The position numbers and the translations under genes are program-made. A DNA stretch of 64,000 nt from Bacteroidota bacterium (GTDB lineage: Bacteria > Bacteroidota > Bacteroidia > Chitinophagales > BACL12), in assembly GCA_016715425.1 (NCBI GenBank), contig JADKAC010000002.1, positions 1 through 64,000 of the forward strand, in the 5' to 3' direction. How positions within the stretch are numbered: position 1 is the stretch's first letter; each line of letters starts with the position of its first letter. The notes beneath the pieces are model-generated. The model saw only the letters and a list, made by a program, of their open reading frames with translations. It made no database searches and had not been told where the DNA came from. Shown in pieces: positions 45,125-55,066 of the stretch.

Positions 45125-46249
45125 ATGAGTGATAAAGATAAAACCGTTCAACATTTTCTTGACTTGATAAAAAAATCAAGGAGGGGGAAATTCAAAATTT
45201 ACATCGGCATGAGTGCTGGTGTAGGTAAATCATATCGTATGTTGCAAGAAGCTCGTTCCTTATTGAAAAACGGGATTGATGTCAAAATAGGTTTTATAGA
45301 AACACACAATAGAAAAGAAACACAAGAATTACTGGAAGGGTTACCACTTATTCCGAGAAGAACGCTTTTTTATAAAGGAAAAGAATTAGAAGAAATGGAC
45401 GTTCAGGCTGTAATTAATTTACGGCCTGAAGTAGTTATTGTAGATGAATTAGCACATACCAATATAGAAGGCAGCAAAAATGAAAAGCGTTGGCAAGATG
45501 TAATTGAAATTTTAGATGCAGGCATCAATGTGATTTCTGCTGTAAACATTCAGCACATTGAAAGTTTAAACGAAGAAATCAAAAGCATAACAGGAATAGA
45601 AGTAAAAGAAAGAATTCCTGACAGCGTATTGGCACAGGCCGATGAAGTAGTAAATATTGACCTTACTGCGGATGAACTCATTGCCCGATTGAAAGAAGGA
45701 AAAATCTATCAAGCTGAGAAAATTACAACTGCTTTGAAAAATTTCTTTCAAAGTGACCACATATTGCAACTTCGTGAATTGGCTTTAAAGGAGGTAGCAT
45801 CGCAGGTGGAAAGAAAAGTGGAAACAGAAATTAGTAAGCCTAATATTTTAAAGCATGAACGATTCTTAGCATGTATTAGCAGCAATGAAAAAACAGCAAA
45901 AACCGTAATCAGAAAAACAGCTCGATTAGCAAATTACTACCATAGCAAATGGTATGTGCTGTATGTCCAAACACCAAATGAAAGTGCTGATAAAATTGAA
46001 TTAGCCAAGCAACGACATTTGATTAACAATTTTAAATTAGCCACTGAGTTAGGTGCAGAAATAATAAAAGTTGAGGGCTCATCCATATCAAATGTAATTA
46101 TTGAACAAGCAAGCGAACGAAAAATCACAACAATCTGTATTGGGAAACCTCATTTGAATTTATTTAGAGTAATTCTGTCTACTAACATTTTCAACCAGCT
46201 ATTAAAAAAATTATCCTCAAACGATATTGACCTTATCATTCTATCATAA
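45125..46249 (+). CDS. kdpD: Short KdpD: sensor and USP domains without histidine kinase
   Basis: 374 residues, against about 890 for full KdpD. The first 210 form the KdpD N-terminal domain with Walker A IGMSAGVGKSYRMLQEA and Walker B VVIVDELAHTN. Residues 250-374 form a USP-like domain (RFLACISSNEKTAKTVIRKT) that may bind a nucleotide. The membrane and kinase parts are missing; the following gene, whose ATG overlaps this stop (TAATG), supplies a kinase. Split KdpD arrangements of this kind occur in Bacteroidota. Confidence 0.9.
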   Translation: MSDKDKTVQHFLDLIKKSRRGKFKIYIGMSAGVGKSYRMLQEARSLLKNGIDVKIGFIETHNRKETQELLEGLPLIPRRTLFYKGKELEEMDVQAVINLRPEVVIVDELAHTNIEGSKNEKRWQDVIEILDAGINVISAVNIQHIESLNEEIKSITGIEVKERIPDSVLAQADEVVNIDLTADELIARLKEGKIYQAEKITTALKNFFQSDHILQLRELALKEVASQVERKVETEISKPNILKHERFLACISSNEKTAKTVIRKTARLANYYHSKWYVLYVQTPNESADKIELAKQRHLINNFKLATELGAEIIKVEGSSISNVIIEQASERKITTICIGKPHLNLFRVILSTNIFNQLLKKLSSNDIDLIILS

Positions 46250-47976
46250 TGAAAATTAAAACTAAACTAACGCTAGGTGTTGGGCTTTTATTCATACTCA
46301 TTATTCTATTAAGTGTAGTGGGGACATTTAATATTAATGCTCTAAAATCTGATACTGAAAATATTCTAAAAGCCAATTACAACTCGCTGCTATATTCAAG
46401 AAATATACTTTCTGTTTTGAGTAACCCCTCTGAAAAAACATTCAAACAAATTGAAAACAATCTTAAACAACAGGAAAGTAATGCTACCGAAATAGGAGAA
46501 CTCGAAGCGAATGTGGAGCTAAGACATAAAATCGAAGCGTATAAAAACAACACTGCTGACAGTAGTTTGCATCTTGCAATTCAAGAAAACCTATATCAAA
46601 TAATGGATATGAATTTGCAAGCTATACAACGCAAAAGTGAACTGGCTAAAGCTACAGCCGACAAAGCTGTTTTTTGGATCGCCATTTCTGGTACAATGTG
46701 TTTTATAATTGCCTTTATTCTATTAGTTAATCTACCTTCCAACATTGCCAACCCGATCAAAGAATTGACAAAAAGTATAAAGCAAATTGCAGAAAAGAAT
46801 TATTTTGAACGAGTACATTTTGAAAGCCATAGCGAGTTTGGTCAGCTAGCCAAATCATTTAATACCATGGCGGAAAAACTGGAAGAATACAACAATAGTA
46901 CTTTGGCAAAGTTGATGATGGAGAAAAAGCGAATTGAAGCAATCATCAATAATATGCAGGACCCTGTTATTGGATTAGATGAAAACTTGAAGGTAATTTT
47001 TGCAAATGAAGAAGCAATTAAAATTATTGGAATGAATGAACGTGAAATTATTGGACATGATACACTAGAATTAGCTGTAAAAAATGACCTTATTCGCAAC
47101 CTGATTCAAGGCTTTGTGTTGGAGGAGTCGATAAATGATATAAAACAAGCAACGGTAAAAATATTCGCTGAGAATAAAGAAAGCTACTTTGAAAAAGAAA
47201 CACTGCATATTTCAATAATTCCAACTGGTGAAACAAATTCAAGATTGGTTGGGCATGTGATATTTTTGCGAAATGTAACGAGTTACAAAGAATTAGATGT
47301 TGCCAAAACAAATTTTATCGCTACCGTTTCACACGAACTTAAAACACCTATCTCCTCCATCAAAATGAGTTTGCAACTACTCGAAAACGAAGAAATTGGA
47401 AATCTTAATGATGAACAGAAAAATTTAGTTGAAAGTATAAAAGATGATGCAACCCGACTTTTAAAAATTACTGGCGAATTATTAAACATGACACAAGTGG
47501 AAAGTGGAAACATTCAACTTTCCATAATGCCAGCCGACCCTAAAGAAATCTTGCTATATGCAATAAATGCAAACCAAACACAAGCAGATCAAAAGCAAAT
47601 AGAGTTTAAAGTGGAGTATCCAGAAAATATCTCAAAAGTGCAGGCTGACAATGAAAAAACAGCTTGGGTATTGACAAATTTAATTTCTAATGCTATTCGA
47701 TACTCTTACGACAACTCTACAATTTACTTGTCAATAATTGAGACCAAAAATCAAGTTCAAATTTCAGTACGAGACACAGGACAAGGAATTGCTCCACAAT
47801 ACAAAGACAAAATATTTGACCGATATTTCCGAGTACCTGGGACAAAGAAAGAAGGTACTGGACTGGGACTTGCAATAAGTAAAGAATTTATTGAAGCTCA
47901 AGGCGGAAGGATTAATGTAGAAACTGAATTTGGAGCGGGAAGTAAGTTTTCCATAACATTGAATGCACTTAGTTAG
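46249..47976 (+). CDS. Membrane histidine kinase with HAMP and PAS domains
   Basis: 575 residues. Helix 1 (LTLGVGLLFILIILLSVVGT), a periplasmic part of about 130 residues, helix 2 (WIAISGTMCFIIAFILLVNL), a HAMP linker, a PAS domain (MQDPVIGLDENLKVIFANEE), the phosphorylated His in VSHELKTPISSIKMSLQ, and ATP-binding NLISNAIRYS and GTGLGLAIS. It probably works with the short KdpD as sensor and with the NtrC-type protein at the start of the locus as regulator. Confidence 0.92.
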   Translation: MKIKTKLTLGVGLLFILIILLSVVGTFNINALKSDTENILKANYNSLLYSRNILSVLSNPSEKTFKQIENNLKQQESNATEIGELEANVELRHKIEAYKNNTADSSLHLAIQENLYQIMDMNLQAIQRKSELAKATADKAVFWIAISGTMCFIIAFILLVNLPSNIANPIKELTKSIKQIAEKNYFERVHFESHSEFGQLAKSFNTMAEKLEEYNNSTLAKLMMEKKRIEAIINNMQDPVIGLDENLKVIFANEEAIKIIGMNEREIIGHDTLELAVKNDLIRNLIQGFVLEESINDIKQATVKIFAENKESYFEKETLHISIIPTGETNSRLVGHVIFLRNVTSYKELDVAKTNFIATVSHELKTPISSIKMSLQLLENEEIGNLNDEQKNLVESIKDDATRLLKITGELLNMTQVESGNIQLSIMPADPKEILLYAINANQTQADQKQIEFKVEYPENISKVQADNEKTAWVLTNLISNAIRYSYDNSTIYLSIIETKNQVQISVRDTGQGIAPQYKDKIFDRYFRVPGTKKEGTGLGLAISKEFIEAQGGRINVETEFGAGSKFSITLNALS

Positions 47977-48226
47977 TCCTACACATTTTGTGAGCACAAT
48001 TTAAATAGTACATGCCAACACACGAAGAATGTTTTTAATAGATCTTGCAAAGCCGACCCAAAAGAAAAATTGTTTTTAATACCGATAGTATTCGAGACCA
48101 ACGCTTCAAAAAAAATAAAACAATTGACACACAAGCCAGACAAAAAAGCACTCGACAAATGACACAAACCGCCGGCATAAAAATAGTTGTAACCCACGAC
48201 ATACAAGAACGCCAGCGTGCAACAGC
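47977..48226 (+). other. G-poor spacer after the kdp locus
   Basis: No gene. Same C/A-rich character as the spacers at 7750 and 37459, sharing CGAGACCAACGCTTCAAAAA with them. Confidence 0.35.
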
Positions 48227-48355
48227 ACCTACAAAAAAATGGCGGTTCAGTGGTTAAATGATCCCGATAACAATCGGGATATACTCCGTATCAAGTTCAT
48301 TGCTGGCAGACAGTTTTGTGCTCCGAAGTCGCCAACTTCTTGTAGCTTCAAAAGA
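48227..48355 (+). repeat. attC-like palindrome 10, interrupted at its right box
   Basis: Left box GTGCAAC (48227-48233), stem CCTACAAAAA / TTCTTGTAG, centre GGCGGTTCAGTGG. A short hairpin ATCCCGATAACAATCGGGAT is inserted in the centre (48261-48280). Ends CTTCAAAAGA before the relic. The left box does not match a known block start. Confidence 0.6.
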
Positions 48356-48590
48356 TCAAACTCTCTAAAAACTCACCACACATTTCCATTGAATAACAAT
48401 TGAATTTTATTGATTTTGATTTGCAATTTTATATATGCAATTAATAAAAATAATCAGCACAAATTATGAAGTGCGGCTGATAGATTTATTAGCATAGAAC
48501 ATTGAAATAAAGCAATTAACTTCTATAGGAGAAATTAATTTTTTCAGCATGGAAAATTTAAAATATAGCATCTCTGTAACTCTCTTTAAT
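48356..48590 (+). mobile_element. IS1182-like relic (copy 10, right end missing)
   Basis: Starts TCAAACTCTCTAAAAACT and keeps ATGAAGTGCGGCTGATAG, then fades around 48590 without the GGTTTTTAGAC end. The remaining 130 bases before the ABC gene hold nothing recognisable. Confidence 0.6.
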
Positions 48591-48721
48591 CATGTGTGAA
48601 AATATTTTCGCACCAATTAGCCTCTATTCTACGTCAAGTAATTACTATCCCATCACTTTTATTTTGTAACAGGAAAAACAATTTGAATTTTTGCTTTACT
48701 CAAATTTTGAATACGTGTTAT

Positions 48722-49594
48722 ATGCCAATAAAAATTTCTAACCTCAGTAAGACTTATAAGAATGGTGTTAAGGCATTAGACAATATTAACCTGACATTCA
48801 ACAGAGGCATGATTGGGTTACTGGGACCAAATGGTGCAGGTAAATCCTCATTGATGAGAACTATCGCTACCCTTCAAACACCGGATAGTGGAAATATTTT
48901 GTTTGATGAAATTGATATTCTAAAAACCCCAATGGAATTGCGAAAAGTGTTGGGTTATTTGCCTCAGGAATTCGGAGTGTATCCCAAAGTTACCGCAGAA
49001 GAATTACTAGATTATTTCGCAATTTTAAAAGGCATTACTTCAAAGAGTGAAAGAAATAAAATCATACAATATGTTTTAGAAATTACTAACCTCACTGAAG
49101 TAAGAATGAAACATGTAGCAAATTTTTCTGGCGGAATGAAACAACGATTTGGCATAGCACAACTCTTATTGAATAATCCCAGACTTATAATTGTGGATGA
49201 ACCAACAGCAGGTTTGGACCCTGCTGAAAGAAACCGATTTCTAAATGTGCTGAGAGAAGTTGGAACAGACAACACTGTAATTTTCTCTACGCATATTGTA
49301 GAAGATATTAAAGACTTGTGTCAAAATATTTGCATAATGAAGAAGGGAAAAGTTTTGAATTTTACAACTCCTGCAAAAGCTATTCAAGAAATAAATGGTA
49401 GCATTTGGGTTAAGAAAATAGCAAGAGAACAATTACAAAATGAGGAATTGAAACGCCAAATACTTTCATCTAAATACAATGCAGATAATAGCATAACCAT
49501 AAAAGTTTTTGCAGAAAATGAACCTGATGATGAGTGGAAAAGTATTGAACCACAATTAGAAGATGTATATTTCATTTCATTGAACAACAATTAA
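48722..49594 (+). CDS. ABC transporter ATP-binding protein
   Basis: About 290 residues from the ATG at 48722 (MPIKISNLSKTYKNGVKALD); the frame is open for 42 codons upstream but without plausible content. Walker A LLGPNGAGKSSLM, signature NFSGGMKQRFGIA, Walker B RLIIVDEPTAGLD and the switch His in FSTHIVEDI. The C-terminal 80 residues are of the type seen in exporters for large permeases. It probably powers the permease-peptidase fusion two genes on. Confidence 0.93.
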   Translation: MPIKISNLSKTYKNGVKALDNINLTFNRGMIGLLGPNGAGKSSLMRTIATLQTPDSGNILFDEIDILKTPMELRKVLGYLPQEFGVYPKVTAEELLDYFAILKGITSKSERNKIIQYVLEITNLTEVRMKHVANFSGGMKQRFGIAQLLLNNPRLIIVDEPTAGLDPAERNRFLNVLREVGTDNTVIFSTHIVEDIKDLCQNICIMKKGKVLNFTTPAKAIQEINGSIWVKKIAREQLQNEELKRQILSSKYNADNSITIKVFAENEPDDEWKSIEPQLEDVYFISLNNN

Positions 49595-49605
49595 AACTAA
49601 ATACA

Positions 49606-50448
49606 ATGAATAATTCGAGAATCTATTTTTTATTTTTTGCCACATTTTTAGTTTCTTATGCCTATGCTCAAGAACACAACACACAAATAAAAGTGTATTT
49701 ATTAGGAACTTTTCATTTTGCACAAACAGACTCAACTTACAATGTTTTAGACGACAAACATCAGAAAAGTATCAATCAACTAAATGACATAATCGTTGGT
49801 GTTAATCCTGATAAAATATTCATTGAGAGAATGCCTGATTTTGAAAATGAAAACAAAATAGATAGCCTGTATACCGCTTATTTGAGCAGAACAAAAGAGA
49901 CAAATAATCCAAATGAAATATGGCAAGTTGCTTTTAAAACAGCTAAAAGGCTGGGACATAAAAAACTTTACCAATGTGATCATCCCGGCATGTATGGCAG
50001 TCTGTATGCCGGTATTCGGGAATATGCCGAGAATCATAATCAGGTCAACATACTTGAGTTCAACTCAAATGGTGTTACAACGCCTATTACCAGTATTGTT
50101 GACATAGATTCCATAATGAATTCTATGTCCTTGTTAGATTATATGCGATGGCTAAACAGCAAAAAAGTACAATCGTCCTCACAGGCACATTATGTAAATA
50201 TGTATCCACAAGTAGGACATGTGGATGTTTATAGTTACCAGGAAAATTATCTTTTAGGAACAGAACTGACTGCAGATTGGTACAGAAGAAATATTTATAT
50301 CTATTCAAAAATGATTAACCAATTAGACTATAAAGAAAAATCAATTTTTCTGATTATAGGTAATGATCATATACCTATAATCAGACATCTGTTTGAAAGC
50401 AATCCATACTTTGAAGTGATGGATACACAAACATGGCTTGGAGAATAA
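49606..50448 (+). CDS. Exported DUF5694/TraB-like protein
   Basis: 280 residues with a signal peptide (IYFLFFATFLVSYAYAQ). KVYLLGTFHFAQTDS, then DKIFIERMPDFENENK and IIGNDHIPIIRHLFESNPYF are the patterns of DUF5694, distantly related to TraB/GumN/Tiki proteins with GTxH and E metal-site residues. A hydrolase role is possible. It lies between the ABC ATPase and permease genes with gaps of 11 and 12 bases. Confidence 0.8.
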   Translation: MNNSRIYFLFFATFLVSYAYAQEHNTQIKVYLLGTFHFAQTDSTYNVLDDKHQKSINQLNDIIVGVNPDKIFIERMPDFENENKIDSLYTAYLSRTKETNNPNEIWQVAFKTAKRLGHKKLYQCDHPGMYGSLYAGIREYAENHNQVNILEFNSNGVTTPITSIVDIDSIMNSMSLLDYMRWLNSKKVQSSSQAHYVNMYPQVGHVDVYSYQENYLLGTELTADWYRRNIYIYSKMINQLDYKEKSIFLIIGNDHIPIIRHLFESNPYFEVMDTQTWLGE

Positions 50449-50460
50449 AACAAGTAAGTA

Positions 50461-53400
50461 ATGTTTAAGTCAATCTTAACCTTCGAGTTAAAATACTGGG
50501 CAAAAAATCCATCATTGTATTTCTATGGTATCATTTTATTCTTGTTTGCCATGCTTTCGGTAGCTGGCAATGCAGGGTTGTTCAACCAAACACAAAGTGG
50601 TGAAAAGAGTATTGCTAATTCGCCATTTGCTTTATATAGTTTAATGTTGTTGGCAACCAAACTAATGCTTTTTATTATTCCTGCGGTTATTGGTAATTCC
50701 TTATACAGAGATTTTAAATCCAATTCACATAGCTTACTTTATTCTTACCCTATTACAAAACAAAATTATTTATCTGCAAAATTTTTTAGCTCATTAATCC
50801 CGCTTCTTCTGCTTGCAATGTTGTTTTTATTCGGATGCTTTGTAGGAACTCAACTACCGGGTATTAATAAATCACTTGTCCTGCCGTTTCACATCTCTAC
50901 ATACGTACAATTATTTCTGTTCTATTTTTTACCAAATCTATTGTTGTTCAGCATCATCGTATTTTTTACTATTTCTGCAACACAAAATTTATATACCGGA
51001 TATATCACAATAATTGTAGTGCTCATCTTTCGAGAAATAGCTACAAGATTAACTGCAAGCGCCGAAATCAGTTTTATTGCAATGATGATTGAGCCATTTG
51101 GAGAAACGGCTACTTACTATTACACTCAAAATTGGAGTTTAACCGACCAAAACAATTCTATACTTCCAATTTCAAAATTTTTTATTCTTAATAGATTCTT
51201 TTGGATTACAATAGCCGTTGCTTTAACCTATCTTACTTACAAAATATTTTCCTTTAGTGCAGAACCATACAAGCTAATATTATATAAGAAAGCACCATCA
51301 AAAAATGTTGTGCAGAAGGCTGGGCAAATATTAAAAGTAGAATTGCCTTTGGCAAGAATTAGATTTTCATTTTTATCTAACCTATATAAATCATGGAAGT
51401 TATCAGCCATAGAATTTAAATCAGTAACTCACACAGGCGCTTTTGCAAGTATTGTTTTGACGGGTGCCGTTTTCGTATATGTGCTTTTATCTCAGATGAA
51501 TTCCCCTTATGGCGTAAAAGTATTGCCCGTAACTTGGGTGATGTTGGCTTTTCCTGTTTTATTTTTTTCATTACTTATAAATTTTATTACATTTTTATAT
51601 TCCGGCTTTTTAATACACCGAAGCAATGCCACAAAAATGTTTTCATTGGTTGATTCAACAGCAATCCCAAATTGGGTATTGGCATTTTCAAAAATCATTG
51701 CACTAATAAAAATTCAAATACTATTGTTATCCATTATCTTGATTACAGGAGTTGTAGTTCAAATATCTGAGGGCTACTATCGCTTCGAAATCTTGCACTA
51801 TATTTTTGACTTATATGGTATTCATTTAATTGGTTTTGTAATCTGGGCATTTATTGCATTATTCATTCACTCTTTATTTACAAATTCCTGGTTAGGATTA
51901 TTTGTATTGATACTAATTTATTTTGGCTTGTCAGAACTGCCTTTGTTAGGTATTGAAAAATATATTTATCGTTTCAATCAAAATCCTGATGCTGGATTTT
52001 ATTTAGCCTATTCTGATTTAAGTGGTTACAGCCATTCCATTTATGCTTACTTTATTTATAAATTCTACTGGTTATTATTTGTACTAATAATTTTTACAGG
52101 ATGTTTATTATTTTGGCAGAGAGGAATAGTGTTTTCATTTAAAGAAAGAATTGTTGTTGCATATAAAAGACTAAGCCGCAAAATAGCAATAACATCAACA
52201 GTAATAGTGAGCACATTTATTTGTACTGGATATTTAATTAATGTAAAAGAGGAAAGTCTGCCAAGACTTCAAACAGAAACCGAATTAAATAATATTACTT
52301 TCAGTGCACACAAGAAATATAAAGCATTTGAGAAAATGATTCAGCCAAGAATTGTTTGCGTAAATGTTTCAATGGATATTTATCCGGAGAGTTTATCTTT
52401 TGTTTCAAAAGGTAGTTACACGTTGGTCAATAAATCAAATAAAAACATAGATACACTAATTATTCAATCTGCTTTTGATGTTGTTACTCAAATTTTTATC
52501 AATCAAAAAGCAACACTTATAACTAATGATACGATAGTAAATATTTACGTTTATAAATTGGAAACTGCATTGCAACCAATGGATAGCCTGATTCTGTATT
52601 TTGATGTAAAAAATATTCCTAATAACATTTTTCACAAAAATTCATTGGTAGAGCAAAATGGCACTTATATTACTTCAATGATTTATCCCACTATTGGTTA
52701 TCGTTTCAATAATTCAGAGAAACTTCCTACTGATTCTTTGTCCTTGAATAATCATTACCGTTCTGCTGATGCAGACTATATTGATTTTGAAGCAACAATA
52801 AGCACTACTTCGAATCAAATAGCTATTGCACCTGGATATTTACAAAAGAAGTGGGAGACAAACGGAAGAAATTATTTTAATTATAAATCTACTACTCCGG
52901 TTACAATTGACTTTGCTTTTGTTTCAGGAATATATGAGTTAAAGAAATATGTTTACAAAAATCTCCCCATAGAAATCTATTACTACAAAAATCATGAATA
53001 CAATATTCAAGAAATGATAAACGGCATAAAAGCAACGCTTGAATATTGTGAAAAAAACTTTAGTCCATACCAACATGAGCAAGTTAGAATTATTGAATTT
53101 GCAAGAACAAGGGGAGATTTTGCCCAATCATTTGCTAACACAATTCCCTATTCCGAATTAGGATTTATAATGGACATTGATGATGAAAATGAAGCAACTT
53201 TAAATCTGCCATTCATTGGATCAAGTCACGAATTTGCACATCAATGGTGGGGAATGCAGGCAATACCAGCCGATGTTGCAGGTGCAAAAATGATAACAGA
53301 AAGCATGGCGGAATATGTGTCTTTAAAAGTGTATGAAAAGCAATATGGTAAAATCAAAGCATTGCAATTATTAAACAAATCACTAAACACTTATTTGAAT

Positions 53401-53991
53401 AAACAAAAGGATACTCAAGAAACAGAATTGCCTTTAATTCTAAACGCAGGAAATAGTCAATCACATGTTGCTTATCAAAAAGGCATGTTGGCATTTAATG
53501 CGCTGAGCCATTACATTGGTGAGGAAGCCATGAATAGAGCGTTAGGAAATTATATGCAAAAAGTAAGACTACAAAAAGCACCTTACACCACTTCATTAGA
53601 GATAATAGATTTCATCAAAAAAGAAACAACTGATTCGATGCAGTATTTAATTCATGATCTATTTGAAACAGTTACTTACTATGATAACCAAATTGAAAAG
53701 ATTGAAACAACAAAAATATCCGATTCTAAATATGAAGTTAGCATAGGCTATTCAATCAAAAAGTATCAAAAGAAGCCCAATACCGAAACGCTATTGCCAC
53801 TGAATGACTATATTGAAATTGGCATTTATAAAATGGGTTCGCTTTTGCCGCAGGAAGTAAAAATGGTTTTGGTAACTAAATCAAATAATCAGTTTAAATT
53901 GCAACTTGATTACTTACCGGAAAGAATTACAATTGACCCTAATTATTTACTAATAGACATCAAAAGAGATGATAACAATGCACATTTCTAA
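50461..53991 (+). CDS. ABC-type permease fused to an M1-like aminopeptidase
   Basis: 1176 residues. The first 590 hold two sets of about six membrane helices, as in ABC-2 permeases. A further helix (ITSTVIVSTFICTGYLI) leads to a periplasmic part of 560 residues with the zinc peptidase motif HEFAHQWWGMQ (HExxHxW) and a downstream E in ITESMAEYVSLKVYE. This architecture is known in Bacteroidota next to an ABC ATPase. The substrate is unknown; export or breakdown of peptides is likely. Confidence 0.92.
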   Translation: MFKSILTFELKYWAKNPSLYFYGIILFLFAMLSVAGNAGLFNQTQSGEKSIANSPFALYSLMLLATKLMLFIIPAVIGNSLYRDFKSNSHSLLYSYPITKQNYLSAKFFSSLIPLLLLAMLFLFGCFVGTQLPGINKSLVLPFHISTYVQLFLFYFLPNLLLFSIIVFFTISATQNLYTGYITIIVVLIFREIATRLTASAEISFIAMMIEPFGETATYYYTQNWSLTDQNNSILPISKFFILNRFFWITIAVALTYLTYKIFSFSAEPYKLILYKKAPSKNVVQKAGQILKVELPLARIRFSFLSNLYKSWKLSAIEFKSVTHTGAFASIVLTGAVFVYVLLSQMNSPYGVKVLPVTWVMLAFPVLFFSLLINFITFLYSGFLIHRSNATKMFSLVDSTAIPNWVLAFSKIIALIKIQILLLSIILITGVVVQISEGYYRFEILHYIFDLYGIHLIGFVIWAFIALFIHSLFTNSWLGLFVLILIYFGLSELPLLGIEKYIYRFNQNPDAGFYLAYSDLSGYSHSIYAYFIYKFYWLLFVLIIFTGCLLFWQRGIVFSFKERIVVAYKRLSRKIAITSTVIVSTFICTGYLINVKEESLPRLQTETELNNITFSAHKKYKAFEKMIQPRIVCVNVSMDIYPESLSFVSKGSYTLVNKSNKNIDTLIIQSAFDVVTQIFINQKATLITNDTIVNIYVYKLETALQPMDSLILYFDVKNIPNNIFHKNSLVEQNGTYITSMIYPTIGYRFNNSEKLPTDSLSLNNHYRSADADYIDFEATISTTSNQIAIAPGYLQKKWETNGRNYFNYKSTTPVTIDFAFVSGIYELKKYVYKNLPIEIYYYKNHEYNIQEMINGIKATLEYCEKNFSPYQHEQVRIIEFARTRGDFAQSFANTIPYSELGFIMDIDDENEATLNLPFIGSSHEFAHQWWGMQAIPADVAGAKMITESMAEYVSLKVYEKQYGKIKALQLLNKSLNTYLNKQKDTQETELPLILNAGNSQSHVAYQKGMLAFNALSHYIGEEAMNRALGNYMQKVRLQKAPYTTSLEIIDFIKKETTDSMQYLIHDLFETVTYYDNQIEKIETTKISDSKYEVSIGYSIKKYQKKPNTETLLPLNDYIEIGIYKMGSLLPQEVKMVLVTKSNNQFKLQLDYLPERITIDPNYLLIDIKRDDNNAHF

Positions 53992-54049
53992 CTCAAATTA
54001 CGCAATAAACCACCAAGCTTCTGATCCATCGAATTTAATTTAAAGTGCT

Positions 54050-55066
54050 TTGAAAAAATTAACAGAGAAAATTCAATTATTTGTACTTAAGAAAGCTGAG
54101 TTACTTCTATTTCTCCTTTTTGGATTAATTTATTTTGCCATGGCAATTTTCGGTCGAGGCAATTATTGGAATTCATTTGAGCCAACAAATCTCATTGCTA
54201 TCATTCTTTGTTTCCCAATTGTTTTTGTTATCAACTCTTATTTGTTCATTCCAATATTTGCAAAAAATAATAGATGGATTTTGTATTTCGTTTTAGTAAT
54301 TGTTTTATTCTTATGTATTGAGTGGGCAAGAATTTTAGCAAATTCAGCCGAACAGTTTTTAGGAAAGCAAAACATTACCATTGCATTTGTTTTGACATTT
54401 GCTATGTCCTGGCTTTTTATAACTACAAGAGATTGGTTTCTTAATTTAAGACTAATTGAAAAATTAAAGGCAGAAAATTTAATAACGGAAATCGCTTTTC
54501 TTAAAGCACAAGTTGATCCACACTTCATGTTCAATACACTTAATGCAGTGTATGCCTTAGCTTTAGAAGAAGAAAGCCCAAAAACCGCAGACAGTATTAT
54601 AAAATTAAGCACATTGATGCGATACAACCTTCATGATTCCAATGCAGAATTTATTAGTATAGAAAAAGAAATTGATTACATTGAAAAATATATTGCATTG
54701 CAAACATTAAGGTTAAATAAAAATAATCATCTTGATGTAGATATAAAAGTGGACGCAGACGTTACTCCTGATATTAAAATTGCACCACTATTATTAATCA
54801 CGTTTATTGAAAATGCATTTAAATATGGAGTAAGCCCTTCTAAGGAAACAGCCATTACAATTAGAATTCATGTAGCCATTCACTTGATTGAATTGGAAGT
54901 ATCGAACACAGTTATTATTAATACTGATGAGCGTAATTTAAAAGGTATCGGATTACAGAATGTAAAAAAGCGTCTTAATTTATTATATCCGAAACTGCAT
55001 ACATTAGTATCCAAACAATCAGGGGAAAAATATTTTACTCAATTAGTAATTAAATTTCAAAAATGA
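54050..55066 (+). CDS. LytS/YehU-type histidine kinase
   Basis: 338 residues from a TTG at 54050; no ATG fits. Four membrane helices in the first 130 residues, a short coiled coil, then the His-kinase box KAQVDPHFMFNTLNAVYAL with the phosphorylated His, and the ATPase part LLLITFIENAFKYGV and GIGLQNVKKRLNLLY. It belongs to the HPK7/8 (LytS) group that pairs with LytTR regulators. The stop overlaps the regulator's ATG. Confidence 0.92.
   Translation: MKKLTEKIQLFVLKKAELLLFLLFGLIYFAMAIFGRGNYWNSFEPTNLIAIILCFPIVFVINSYLFIPIFAKNNRWILYFVLVIVLFLCIEWARILANSAEQFLGKQNITIAFVLTFAMSWLFITTRDWFLNLRLIEKLKAENLITEIAFLKAQVDPHFMFNTLNAVYALALEEESPKTADSIIKLSTLMRYNLHDSNAEFISIEKEIDYIEKYIALQTLRLNKNNHLDVDIKVDADVTPDIKIAPLLLITFIENAFKYGVSPSKETAITIRIHVAIHLIELEVSNTVIINTDERNLKGIGLQNVKKRLNLLYPKLHTLVSKQSGEKYFTQLVIKFQK

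Noticed and set aside
48045..48257. Open frame of 70 codons
   Set aside because: Lies in the C/A-rich spacer and palindrome 10; composition explains the open frame.
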